Assembly: GCA_020528935.1 (NCBI GenBank)
Contig: JAJDFU010000110.1
Span: 1 to 7,665, forward strand
Length of the DNA: 7,665 bases
DNA from: Saprospiraceae bacterium
GTDB taxonomy: Bacteria > Bacteroidota > Bacteroidia > Chitinophagales > Saprospiraceae
Direction of reading: 5' to 3'
Both the position numbers and the translations under genes were made by a program. The notes beneath the pieces were generated by a model. It worked only from the letters and a program-made list of their open reading frames with translations. It had not been told where the DNA came from and did no database searches. The stretch's first letter is position 1; each line of letters starts with the position of its first letter. Positions 1 through 6,617 of this stretch are shown here, one piece after another.

Positions 1-53
1 TGTTTGGTGCGTGTACTCTCAAGCTCCTCCTCCATAAAAAAGTTCTCAAGTAG

Positions 54-167
54 CTGAGCAAGCAAATGCTGCGCAACGACATTGAGGCCGGCGGCCACTA
101 CGTTCTGGACGTCTTCGACGGAAAAGTGGTCTTTCGGGCACCGCTTAAAGAAGAAGCTGCTTCCTAG
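54..167 (+). pseudogene. 3' remnant of an unrecognised rightward gene
   Basis: A short open frame ends at a TAG at 165-167. Its only ATG, at 66, would give a 33-residue peptide containing GGHYVLDVFDGKVVFRAP, which looks like ordinary protein sequence (alternating beta-strand pattern) rather than noise. Going upstream in the same frame there is a TAG at 51-53, and the other two forward frames also have stops at 35-37 and 55-57. No longer reading frame can therefore enter from the left edge as written. It may be the tail of a decayed or frameshifted gene, a very small gene, or the tail of an intact gene whose first ~50 bases in this window are misassembled. A strong rightward terminator lies 50 bp downstream, which supports a real transcribed gene ending here. 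I do not recognise the family. Confidence 0.3.
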
Positions 168-216
168 AACAACGGTGCGATATTATCCAGCGAATCCGGG
201 AGTAACGAAGTGCATT

Positions 217-256
217 CCCCCTGCCGGCCATGCGCGGTCGGCAGGGGGCTTTTTTT
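217..256 (+). terminator. strong rho-independent terminator, rightward
   Basis: A perfect 10-bp inverted repeat (CCCCCTGCCG at 217-226, CGGCAGGGGG at 239-248) can extend inward through one G-U and two further pairs to a 13-bp stem with a 6-base loop (230-235). A run of seven T residues follows at 250-256. The T tract is on the plus-strand side only. It therefore ends rightward transcription from the remnant at the left edge, not the leftward aldo/keto reductase gene that stops at 317. Confidence 0.88.
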
Positions 257-316
257 ATCCTGAAAACCATGCAAAACCGGTATTGGCGATCGCTTTTGAA
301 AGGGAGGTATTTGGTG

Positions 317-1300
317 TCAAAAAGGCGGCGGTTCCGGTTTGTTGTCCAGCAGCTCGTCCAGGTGGTCCATCAGATCCTGGTCCATCTGCGGCAGCAGATC
401 CAGGGCCTGAATATTTTCTTCCAGGTGGCTGACCTTGCTGCCGCCCAGGATGACCGTACTGACGTTGGGGTTTTTGAGGCACCAGACAACGGCCAGTTTG
501 GGCAGCGTGGTGCCCATGTCAAGGGCTACCTGCTGAAGTGCCCGCACCTTCTTGAGGCGCTCTTCGGTGAGCGAGCGTTCCTTTAACCACTCCAGGCCTT
601 CCATGCCCAGCCGGGTATCGTCGGGAAAATCCTCGAGGTATTTTCCCGTGAGCACGCCGGAGGCCAGCGGGCTCCAGACGGTAGTGCCCAGGCCTACGGA
701 TCGGTAGAGCTGGCGGAATTCCACTTCCACCTTGTGGCGGTGAAACATATTGTACTGGGGCTGTTCCACGACCGGCCCGATGAGGCGGTTCTCGCGGGCC
801 ACTGCATGTGCTTCCATGATCTCCTGGGCCGACCACTCGGAAGTGCCCCAGTACAGGATCTTGCCCTGTTGCATGAGGTGGTTCATGGCCCATACGGTCT
901 CTGCTATGGGGGTGTTCTTATCGGGGCGATGGCAGAAGTAGAGATCGATGTAGTCGAGCTGCAATCTTTGCAGCGAGGCCTCGCAGCCCTCCATGATGTG
1001 CTTGCGCGACAGGCCCGTCTGATTGGGCTTCTTGCGGCCGTCGCCGAAGAACACTTTGCTGGATACCAGGTAAGAGGAGCGGTCCCAGCCCTGATCCCGG
1101 AGTATTTTACCCATGATCACCTCCGACTGGCCGCGGGAATAGATCTCGGCATTGTCAAAGAAGTTGACCCCCAGTTCGTAGGCGCGCACCATGAGTTGCT
1201 GAGCAGTCTCGTCGGGTATTTGTTTGCCAAAGGTGAGCCAGGAGCCCAGGGAGAGGGCGCTCACCTGCAGACCGGAATGGCCCAGTCGGCGGTATTCCAT
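317..1300 (-). CDS. Kv-beta-like aldo/keto reductase
   Basis: This 327-residue protein is a cytosolic NADPH-dependent oxidoreductase of the aldo/keto reductase superfamily, with a TIM-barrel fold that reduces aldehydes and ketones. The catalytic tetrad is visible: D49 and Y54 in NFFDNAEIYS, K82 in SSKVF, and H124 in YFCHRPD. The segments LSRKHIMEG (97-105), WGTSEWS (151-157), WSPLASGVLTGKY (209-221) and the cofactor-end motif GGSKVSHLEENIQAL (286-300) match the voltage-gated K+ channel beta-subunit branch (AKR6) and bacterial relatives such as YghZ (AKR14). Mammalian Kv-beta has Asn where H124 sits, so this enzyme has a standard active site. Length is normal and both ends look intact. It is the last gene of the leftward cluster, 48 bp after the patatin-like gene, and is probably co-transcribed with it. 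The ATG at 1300 starts the conserved MEYRRLGxSGLxVS beginning. The physiological substrate cannot be read from the sequence, and no channel gene is nearby. Confidence 0.93.
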   Translation of the reverse strand: MEYRRLGHSGLQVSALSLGSWLTFGKQIPDETAQQLMVRAYELGVNFFDNAEIYSRGQSEVIMGKILRDQGWDRSSYLVSSKVFFGDGRKKPNQTGLSRKHIMEGCEASLQRLQLDYIDLYFCHRPDKNTPIAETVWAMNHLMQQGKILYWGTSEWSAQEIMEAHAVARENRLIGPVVEQPQYNMFHRHKVEVEFRQLYRSVGLGTTVWSPLASGVLTGKYLEDFPDDTRLGMEGLEWLKERSLTEERLKKVRALQQVALDMGTTLPKLAVVWCLKNPNVSTVILGGSKVSHLEENIQALDLLPQMDQDLMDHLDELLDNKPEPPPF

Positions 1301-1348
1301 ATGCGTGTATTTTTTGTCTTATGGAAAGCGATTCGGCGCGTATGCGGT

Positions 1349-3178
1349 TCAGTCTTCCACCAGGCCGCGCTTTCGGAAATCCTTCAGAATGGCTTCCAGT
1401 ACGCTGTAGCTCAGCTGCTTGGCCGCTATGCCGGCCAGCCATTTATCCCATATCCAGAAGCCCGTTTTTTTCAGCCAGCGAAAGAGCCGGGAGGGTTTTT
1501 CCTTTTTGCCGAAGTAGCGCAGCATGCGATTGCTCACCCAGAGGTCTTCTTCACTGGCATGGCCTTTCCTGGGCCGGTTGATGCTACCCACCCCGTGGGT
1601 GAGGATGCCGAGCAGGCGCTTTTGAATGCCGGGCTGAAGGGCCATCACTTCGCTGGTGCGTATCGGAATTCGATCAGGGGTTTTGATTTGCGTCCGGTCT
1701 TTCGCTTCGCCAATCCCGCTGCGCACATCCGGTATGATGGGCAGGTAATTCTGGCTGTCCTCACCCCGCTTGACGAAGCGGGCGTGGGGGTTGGCTCCGC
1801 GGGGCACCTCCTGATAGATGCGCACATCAGTTGCCTCTTCCTTTTTTATGCCGAAGTATTTGCGCAGGAAGCTCTGGCAATTCTTTCGCCCCAACTCAAA
1901 GTCGTGCTCCCGGAACTCCCGCTTGAAAAATCCGCTGAATCCATCCAGGGCACCGCAGCTGATGGGGTAGGGGTCGTCGTCCCGTTTGGGAAAGATCATG
2001 CGGCGGGTAAAATCGCTGGAAAAACCGCGCACCACTTCGTTTTCCTTCATCATTGCCTGACCGCGGATGGCCCCGATGATGCCGGGCACCAGCCCCGCCA
2101 TGGGCGGCAGCTTGTCGTAAGCCGGCGTGGCGGCGTCTTCCTCGAAATTGGGGAAGGGGTCGATCATGACGATGGCGTAGTCTTCGCCTTTGGGTTTGCA
2201 CTTCTCCTCCAGCACGGCGATGATCTCCCCAAAAGGCTCGTTGTTGATGGTGCCGCCGTCGATGGCGATGAAGTCAAAGGGGTCGGCATGCGTACCCAGC
2301 TCGAAATAGTCCAGTTCCTGGCCTTCCAGGCGGAACATGCGCTTGATCATGCCGTTGATGTACTTCAGGGGCGTGCCCTTGATCAGGCGCGGGCGCAGAC
2401 CCAGCGGGAAGGCCCCCGAGGCGATGGCGGATTCGATCAGGGTCTGCCGGTGCTGCTCATTGGCGGGGTCCAGGGGCAAAATGTGATCCGGGGCCGATTC
2501 ATCGGCGTACATCCGGAAGTGGGCCACGCCCTTGTGGAGCTTCATGGTGTGGGCCGGTCTGGCCGGGTCCATACCCCGCTTTTGCGCTTCGGTCATTACG
2601 TTGTCGAAGAAATTGACGTGGAGCGGAATGCCGCGCAGGCTGGTCAGGGTGAGAATGATCTCCAGATTGGGAGAGATGTAGGGCGGCAGCGGACGCTGCC
2701 CTTTGAGGGTCAGGGCGCGCTGGGCGATCTGCTCGATCGGGTCCGAGTTGAGCAGGGACGGCACGCCCTCCGGGCTCAGTTCCAGATCGCGCAAAGAGAA
2801 CATCTGCTCGAGCGTGGAGGTCTGGCCTGCATCATTGAGGTTGACCCAGCTGTCGTACAACTTGTTGGGGCGTTCGGGACTGGCCTTGTGAAAGCCCTCC
2901 ATGAGGGTGAGGGCGGTCAGCGCTGCAGTGATGCCGCCGGCCGAAGCTCCTCCGATGACATCGATGACCACGTTGTGCATGGGCAGGGTAGGGTCGTAGC
3001 CTTTGCTTTCGTCCCGGCCGAATTCGGCCTCGATGGCCCGATTGTTGGCTTTGGCCTTTTCCCAGGAATCGAGGGTTTGCAGCAGATAATCGATCACGCC
3101 GCCGGTGTAGGCCCCGGCCGAAACGGCCCCGGCCATAGCGATGCCGATGTGAAAGGTCTTTTCTTCCGAATTGGACAT
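1349..3178 (-). CDS. patatin-like phospholipase family protein, long form
   Basis: This 609-residue protein has an N-terminal patatin fold, a lipid acyl hydrolase with a Ser-Asp catalytic dyad. The nucleophile elbow is G77-A-S79-A-G81. The aspartate is D307 in the DGG motif (IAIDGGT). The oxyanion-loop region at 12-27 reads GIAMAGAVSAGAYTGG, replacing the usual GGGxRG with an Ala/Ser version lacking the arginine. The Ser-Asp spacing (228 residues) is long for the family. Residues ~320-609 form a C-terminal half I cannot assign. It ends in a basic, tryptophan-rich stretch (about 556-583, RLFRWLKK, FWIWDKWL) that could lie on a membrane surface. No signal peptide is seen, so it is probably cytoplasmic or peripheral at the inner membrane. 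The gene follows the DUF5683 gene by 66 bp and precedes the aldo/keto reductase by 48 bp. The start at 3178 places the conserved HIGIAMAG strand near residue 10. Phospholipase activity is inferred from the family; the lipid substrate is unknown. Confidence 0.87.
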   Translation of the reverse strand: MSNSEEKTFHIGIAMAGAVSAGAYTGGVIDYLLQTLDSWEKAKANNRAIEAEFGRDESKGYDPTLPMHNVVIDVIGGASAGGITAALTALTLMEGFHKASPERPNKLYDSWVNLNDAGQTSTLEQMFSLRDLELSPEGVPSLLNSDPIEQIAQRALTLKGQRPLPPYISPNLEIILTLTSLRGIPLHVNFFDNVMTEAQKRGMDPARPAHTMKLHKGVAHFRMYADESAPDHILPLDPANEQHRQTLIESAIASGAFPLGLRPRLIKGTPLKYINGMIKRMFRLEGQELDYFELGTHADPFDFIAIDGGTINNEPFGEIIAVLEEKCKPKGEDYAIVMIDPFPNFEEDAATPAYDKLPPMAGLVPGIIGAIRGQAMMKENEVVRGFSSDFTRRMIFPKRDDDPYPISCGALDGFSGFFKREFREHDFELGRKNCQSFLRKYFGIKKEEATDVRIYQEVPRGANPHARFVKRGEDSQNYLPIIPDVRSGIGEAKDRTQIKTPDRIPIRTSEVMALQPGIQKRLLGILTHGVGSINRPRKGHASEEDLWVSNRMLRYFGKKEKPSRLFRWLKKTGFWIWDKWLAGIAAKQLSYSVLEAILKDFRKRGLVED

Positions 3179-3244
3179 AACAAGGGTAATAGGTATACGA
3201 TCAAAACCTCAAAATGCATAAATTTTGGCAATAAACCAGTCCGG
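3179..3244 (-). promoter_or_regulatory. A+T-rich spacer with small inverted repeat before the patatin-like gene
   Basis: This 66-bp gap is noticeably richer in A+T than the flanking genes. It contains the inverted repeat CAAAAT (3210-3215) / ATTTTG (3222-3227) with a 6-base spacer. Read on the minus strand it has several TTTTG words, but I cannot place a convincing Bacteroidota TTG / TAnnTTTG pair. It could be a secondary promoter or operator for the phospholipase-reductase pair, or only a flexible spacer inside one operon. Confidence 0.25.
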
Positions 3245-3886
3245 TCAGTATCCGGAGTTCGGCCGGTGAGTGGCCGGAGGAGTATTCAGAGAAAAACGCA
3301 GCCCGAGGCCGATGGCCGGCGAGGCGGATACCGGCACGGTTTCCACTGCCGGTTTCAGTTTCAGGCTGATGTCTTCGCTTACGTCAAAGGACTTGAGGTG
3401 GGCGGATACGAAGGCATCGATCCCGGTCAGCGCATAGGTGAAAACGAGCCCGATCCAGGAAAGCTGCCGGTTGCGATCGTATTGATCGCGCAGGGTTTGC
3501 AGAGCATTCTCACTGTCCAGCCGGGTACCGGAAAATTCGTGCATCTCATCCTGGCGCTTGAGATCCAGGGCCGTGGAAAAGCGATTGTACCGGGAGGTGT
3601 TGAAATTGATGGCATAGATAAGGCCGCCGAAAGCCCCGTATACGATGGGCAGTTTCCACCAGTGTTTGTTGTACACCTGGCCGGAGCCCGGCAATACATA
3701 AGACATGAACAGTGCTTTTTTGGGATCGGGGTAGTTGCGCTTGAAAAAGCCTTCCTTAGGCGCGGCGGCCGCCGTGTCGGAGGGCGTCAGCTCCTGCATG
3801 CGCACGATGCTGTCCTGCTGCTGGGCCGCGAGCTGCAGGCTCAGTATCGCGATCCCGATGAGCACTGCTAAAATTCTTGTTGTCAT
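3245..3886 (-). CDS. DUF5683 family secreted/envelope protein
   Basis: This 213-residue protein of unknown function belongs to a Bacteroidota family normally encoded directly after parB. Residues 1-21 form a signal peptide: basic MTTR, a hydrophobic run, then LAA followed by QQQDS. The mature protein should therefore be exported to the periplasm or anchored in the envelope. The family signature follows: DPKKALFMSYVLPGSGQVYN (54-73), then a Trp/Lys/Pro turn (WWKLP, 76-80) and a hydrophobic segment (81-94). A second hydrophobic segment (143-156) leads into DAFVSAHLKSFDVSEDI (157-173). The two hydrophobic stretches may be membrane helices. The ATG at 3886 lies 53 bp after the parB stop and gives a well-formed signal peptide. 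Position after parA-parB matches the usual order, but the dapB and lepB genes that often follow are absent here. The family assignment rests on remembered motifs and gene order. Confidence 0.85.
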   Translation of the reverse strand: MTTRILAVLIGIAILSLQLAAQQQDSIVRMQELTPSDTAAAAPKEGFFKRNYPDPKKALFMSYVLPGSGQVYNKHWWKLPIVYGAFGGLIYAINFNTSRYNRFSTALDLKRQDEMHEFSGTRLDSENALQTLRDQYDRNRQLSWIGLVFTYALTGIDAFVSAHLKSFDVSEDISLKLKPAVETVPVSASPAIGLGLRFSLNTPPATHRPNSGY

Positions 3887-3939
3887 ACTGCTTTTTCAAC
3901 GAAAACGGGAGCGGGATCTGCTGCTTGCGGCGGAAAAAT

Positions 3940-4836
3940 CTAGTCGTCCAGCCGGTCCAGCATGGCGTTGAGTTCCTTCGCGCTTTGAAAGGGGATCACG
4001 ATCTGCCCTTTATCCCGGCCTTTGAGCCTGATCTCCAGCTTGCCGGAGCCAAAGTATGCCCGCAGTTTCTGTTGTACGTCCCGGTATTCGGGGCTCAGGT
4101 CGGGCTGCCCTTTGGCGGAGCTGCCAGTGCCGCTCTCGGATTTGCTGGTCAGGCGTTCGGTTTCGCGTACCGATAAGCCTTGCTCCAGTATGTGGCGAAG
4201 CCATTGCGCCTGCCGGCTTTTGTCCTTTACGCTCAGCAGGGCCCGCGCATGGCCCATGCTGATCAGGCGCTCGCGGATGGCCTGCTGCACTTCGGCACTG
4301 GCTTCCAGAAGCCGCAGGTAGTTGGTTACGGTAGTTCGCCTTTTGCCCACCCGCTCGGAGAGCTGCTCGTGGGTGAGCTGACACTCTTCCATAAGACGCT
4401 GGTAAGCTATGGCGATCTCGATGGCGTTGAGGTCTTCCCGGTGAATATTTTCCACCAGGGCCATTTCCAGCATTTCCTGCTTATCATTGGCCAGGCGCAC
4501 ATAGGCGGGAATGCCCTCCAGTCCGGCACGCCGGGAAGCCCGAAGCCGCCGCTCGCCGGAAATGAGCTGGTATTCTTCCGGCCCCAGATAGCGCACGGTA
4601 ATGGGCTGGATAAGACCAAAGGTCTTGATGGAACGGGCGAGCTGGTCCAGGGCGTCTTCGTCAAAATCGGTGCGGGGCTGCTCGGGATTGAGCCGGATGT
4701 GCTCCAGGGGAATCTCAGCGACGGAATGCGAGAGCTCCCGGGTCAGCTCCGCTTCGGAGCCGGCTTCCAGCTTCTTGTTGGCGAACAGGGCATTGATCCC
4801 CAATCCCAGATCTTCGCGTTTTACTTTCTTGGCCAT
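3940..4836 (-). CDS. parB: chromosome partitioning protein ParB (Spo0J)
   Basis: This 298-residue protein is the DNA-loading CTPase clamp of the ParABS chromosome segregation system. It binds parS, spreads along neighbouring DNA and stimulates ParA. Domains in order are: a basic N-terminal ParA-contact motif LGLGINALF (10-18); the ParB/Srx CTPase domain with NPEQPR (50-55), the CTP-binding GERR box (94-97) and ENIHRED (129-135); a helix-turn-helix parS-reading domain at about 154-176 (LTHEQLSERVGKRRTTVTNYL); a linker rich in Ser and Gly (231-245); and a C-terminal dimerisation domain (about 248-298). All key motifs are present and the length is typical of chromosomal ParB. The gene begins 69 bp after the parA stop and precedes the DUF5683 gene by 53 bp. 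The ATG at 4836 gives the expected short basic lead-in. I found no CACGTG-cored parS in this window, so the loading sites are presumably elsewhere near the origin. Confidence 0.97.
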   Translation of the reverse strand: MAKKVKREDLGLGINALFANKKLEAGSEAELTRELSHSVAEIPLEHIRLNPEQPRTDFDEDALDQLARSIKTFGLIQPITVRYLGPEEYQLISGERRLRASRRAGLEGIPAYVRLANDKQEMLEMALVENIHREDLNAIEIAIAYQRLMEECQLTHEQLSERVGKRRTTVTNYLRLLEASAEVQQAIRERLISMGHARALLSVKDKSRQAQWLRHILEQGLSVRETERLTSKSESGTGSSAKGQPDLSPEYRDVQQKLRAYFGSGKLEIRLKGRDKGQIVIPFQSAKELNAMLDRLDD

Positions 4837-4905
4837 GTTGGGGAAATTGTTCTTGGCGTTGATTTACCTAAAGCTACCGGAGAGGCGGTGCATCCGACGG
4901 CCGGT

Positions 4906-5706
4906 TTAGCCGGTGGCCGTAGGTGCCGCCTCGCGGATCTGATCGCGGTTGTTGTCCAGGAATTCCTGGGCCAGGTTCAGGAAGTTGATGCTGCCGCGGC
5001 TGTTGGCGCTGATCATGACTACCGGCATGTGCAGGTTGGGCGCTTCGCCTATGCGGGCGTTGCGGTGAATGATGGTATCGAACACCAGGTCGCCGAAAAT
5101 GTCGCGCACTTGGCTGACCACCACATTGGCCAGGCGAAGGCGGGCATCGTACATGCTCAGCAAAATACCCTCGACCTGAAGCTTGGGATTGAGTTGCTTC
5201 TTGACCAGCGATATGGTGTTTTGCAGCTTGGATAAGCCCTCCAGAGCGAAATACTCACACTGTACGGGGATGAGTACGCTGTCGGCAGCCGAAAGGGCAT
5301 TTACGGTGATCAGGCCCAAAGACGGCAGGCAGTCGATGAGCACGTAGTCGTAATAGGGGCTTACCTGCTTGACCAGTTCCCTCAGCCGGAATTCCCGGTC
5401 GGATTGATTGGCCAGCTCCAATTCGGCCCCCACCAGGTTGATGTGCGAGGGAAGAATATGGAGGTTGGGGGTGTCGGTTTCGTAAATGGCATCCAGCGGA
5501 TCCGCCCCGTTGATGAGGCAATCGTAAATGGTGCTGTCGGTTTCTTCGGAAGGCACCCCTACGCCCGAGGAGGCGTTGGCCTGCGGGTCGGCGTCGATGA
5601 GCAGCACTTTCTTGTCCAGCGTAGCCAGGCTGGCCGACAAGTTGATGGCGGTTGTCGTTTTGCCCACCCCGCCTTTTTGGTTGGCAATGGCGATGACTTT
5701 TCCCAT
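4906..5706 (-). CDS. parA: chromosome partitioning ATPase ParA (Soj)
   Basis: This 266-residue MinD/ParA-type ATPase binds nucleoid DNA non-specifically as an ATP dimer and moves ParB-bound origins. The deviant Walker A motif is K11-GGVGKTT with signature lysine K11 and catalytic K16. Walker A' is DADPQAN (38-44), and Walker B is YVLIDCLPSLG (121-131, D125), with Leu where many homologues have Pro or Ser. PVQCEYFALEGL (147-158) and the C-terminal DNA-contact region (about 184-232, rich in Arg) are also typical. There is no N-terminal helix-turn-helix, so this is the chromosomal Soj form rather than a plasmid ParA. An in-frame TTG at 5736 would add ten residues. I chose the ATG at 5706 because MGKVIAIANQKGG is the standard family beginning. 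A nested inverted repeat with a T-rich tract lies just upstream and may affect expression. Confidence 0.98.
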   Translation of the reverse strand: MGKVIAIANQKGGVGKTTTAINLSASLATLDKKVLLIDADPQANASSGVGVPSEETDSTIYDCLINGADPLDAIYETDTPNLHILPSHINLVGAELELANQSDREFRLRELVKQVSPYYDYVLIDCLPSLGLITVNALSAADSVLIPVQCEYFALEGLSKLQNTISLVKKQLNPKLQVEGILLSMYDARLRLANVVVSQVRDIFGDLVFDTIIHRNARIGEAPNLHMPVVMISANSRGSINFLNLAQEFLDNNRDQIREAAPTATG

Positions 5707-5716
5707 ATCTCTAGCT

Positions 5717-5783
5717 AAAAGAAAAGGTTGAAGCAAAGCAAACCAATGACGTAGACGTCAAGCAGTTGTGCCATGCTTCAACC
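5717..5783 (-). terminator. nested inverted repeat plus T-rich tract between hydrolase and parA
   Basis: Read on the minus strand, GGTTGAAGCA (5783-5774) is matched perfectly by TGCTTCAACC (5735-5726) and is followed at once by TTTTCTTTT (5725-5717). That is the layout of an intrinsic terminator for the hydrolase transcript. The 38-base loop contains a second perfect repeat, TGACGT/ACGTCA (5747-5752 and 5755-5760), nearly concentric with the first. The T tract ends about 10 bases before the parA ATG, so it is either a terminator with an internal parA promoter or a leader attenuator. The long loop makes efficiency uncertain. Confidence 0.5.
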
Positions 5784-5803
5784 AGCTGTTGTGAAATGCG
5801 GGC

Positions 5804-6517
5804 TCAGAGGTGGTGCTCCTGCCCGATGGATAACAAATGTAAGGTTTTTCCCTTGTCCTGAAAAGCTTTTTTCGCCGCCTCGTGATCGATCTCGATATAG
5901 CCGAAGGTATCGTAGTGGCAACCAATGATTTGGGAGCACTCTATGAAATCGCTGGCAATCACGGCCTCTTCGTATCCCATGGTGAAGTTGTCGCCTATGG
6001 GAAGTATGGCTGCCGTGAGTTTGGGGCAGGTCATGGGAATGAGCTTCATATCCTGCGTCAGGGCCGTATCACCGGCTATGTACAGGCAGCCTTCTTCATT
6101 CCACAGCACAAAGCCGCCGGGGTTGCCGGCATAACTGCCGTCGGGCAGAGAGCTGGAGTGGACCGCGTTGACGTACTTCAGGCTGCCAAACGGCATGGAT
6201 ACTTTCCCACCGTGGTTGAGCGGATGCCCTTTGAGGCCCTTCTCTGCAAACCAGGTCACTACCTCAAAACTGGAGATCAGCATGGCGTCGTTTTGTTTGC
6301 CGATCGCCTCGGCATCCGCCATGTGGTCCTGGTGCCCGTGGGTGAGCAAAATGTAATCGGCCTGAATCTTCCGGGGATCCAGCACCTCCTGCCGGTCCGG
6401 ATGTTGCTGCAGGGCTTGCTGAGCCAGTGGGTTGGGGGAGATGAAGGGATCCACAATGAGGCGTTTCCCCAGGGTTTCGATGATAAAGGCCGAGTGTCCG
6501 AGATAGGTGATCTTCAT
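5804..6517 (-). CDS. UPF0173-type metal-dependent hydrolase (MBL fold)
   Basis: This 237-residue cytosolic protein has a metallo-beta-lactamase fold and belongs to the UPF0173/YtkL group of metal-dependent hydrolases, whose substrate is largely unknown. Seen in the sequence: the beginning MKITYLGHSAF, the metal-binding motif H60-G-H62-Q-D64-H65, an NHGG turn (101-104), H120 (AVHSSS), D150 (YIAGDT), ILPIGDNFTMG (171-181) and the C-terminal H201 (GCHYDTFG). These cover the expected ligands for a two-metal site. Length and order are normal. It is the first gene of the leftward cluster. parA follows after 97 bp across a structured spacer, so it may be a separate unit. It diverges from the FMN reductase gene across 100 bp. 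The ATG at 6517 is the family-typical start; no Shine-Dalgarno sequence is evident. The general fold and metal dependence are firm, but the reaction is not known. Confidence 0.93.
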   Translation of the reverse strand: MKITYLGHSAFIIETLGKRLIVDPFISPNPLAQQALQQHPDRQEVLDPRKIQADYILLTHGHQDHMADAEAIGKQNDAMLISSFEVVTWFAEKGLKGHPLNHGGKVSMPFGSLKYVNAVHSSSLPDGSYAGNPGGFVLWNEEGCLYIAGDTALTQDMKLIPMTCPKLTAAILPIGDNFTMGYEEAVIASDFIECSQIIGCHYDTFGYIEIDHEAAKKAFQDKGKTLHLLSIGQEHHL

Positions 6518-6617
6518 GCTATGGGTTTTGCGTCGAATATACCGCCTTCCGCGAAAAGGAAAAGCATTGAACCATGACTGGCCGCAGGGGTTAGGTTTTG
6601 GAATCTAACCCAAATGC
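6518..6617. promoter_or_regulatory. divergent intergenic control region
   Basis: Two divergent genes start at the ends of this 100-bp spacer, so it must hold at least two promoters. On the plus strand, TTG (6567-6569) and TAGGTTTT (6592-6599), 22 bases apart, resemble the Bacteroidota TTG / TAnnTTTG pair with one mismatch in the second box. On the minus strand, TATATTCG (6541-6534) resembles the second box with one mismatch, but no clear upstream TTG is seen. Both assignments are weak pattern matches. Confidence 0.3.
6588..6611 (+). repeat. inverted repeat just before the FMN reductase start
   Basis: GGGTTAG (6588-6594) and CTAACCC (6605-6611) form a perfect 7-bp inverted repeat. In RNA it can extend by a G-U pair and two more pairs to a 4-base loop (6598-6601). 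It ends six bases before the ATG at 6618 and overlaps the candidate second promoter box. It could be an operator or a leader hairpin that masks the start. There is no T tract after it, so it is not a terminator. Confidence 0.45.

Noticed and set aside
217..256. Bidirectional terminator also serving the aldo/keto reductase gene
   Set aside because: On the minus strand the stem is followed by GGAATGCAC with no T run, so only the rightward direction is supported.
287..294. GCGATCGC octamer resembling the cyanobacterial HIP1 repeat
   Set aside because: I noticed only this one copy, and the gene content is Bacteroidota-like; it is best explained by chance.
734..3871. A 1045-codon open frame on the plus strand, antisense to the aldo/keto reductase, patatin-like and DUF5683 genes
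   Set aside because: All three real genes happen to share the same codon register. In that antisense register stops would need sense TTA, CTA or TCA codons, which are rare here. The translation has no recognisable domain, while the minus-strand products have complete family motifs.
4897..4920. ACGGCC/GGCCGT hairpin over the parA stop codon as a terminator
   Set aside because: The stem is short and interrupted and no T tract follows on the minus strand. parB begins soon after, consistent with readthrough.
4180..5235. A 351-codon plus-strand frame opposite parB and parA
   Set aside because: It crosses two certain minus-strand genes and their spacer, and its product shows no family motif. It is an antisense shadow.
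5707..5736. N-terminal extension of ParA from a TTG at 5736
   Set aside because: The ATG at 5706 starts exactly at the conserved MGKVIAIANQKGG beginning, and the extension would run through the T-rich terminator-like tract.
5726..5783. A parS site beside parA
   Set aside because: The repeats here do not match the TGTTTCACGTGAAACA-type consensus, and I found no CACGTG core anywhere in the window by eye.
5882..6577. A 231-codon plus-strand frame opposite the MBL-fold hydrolase
   Set aside because: The minus-strand protein carries the full HxHxDH metal site and further ligands. The plus-strand translation is a mirror artefact.
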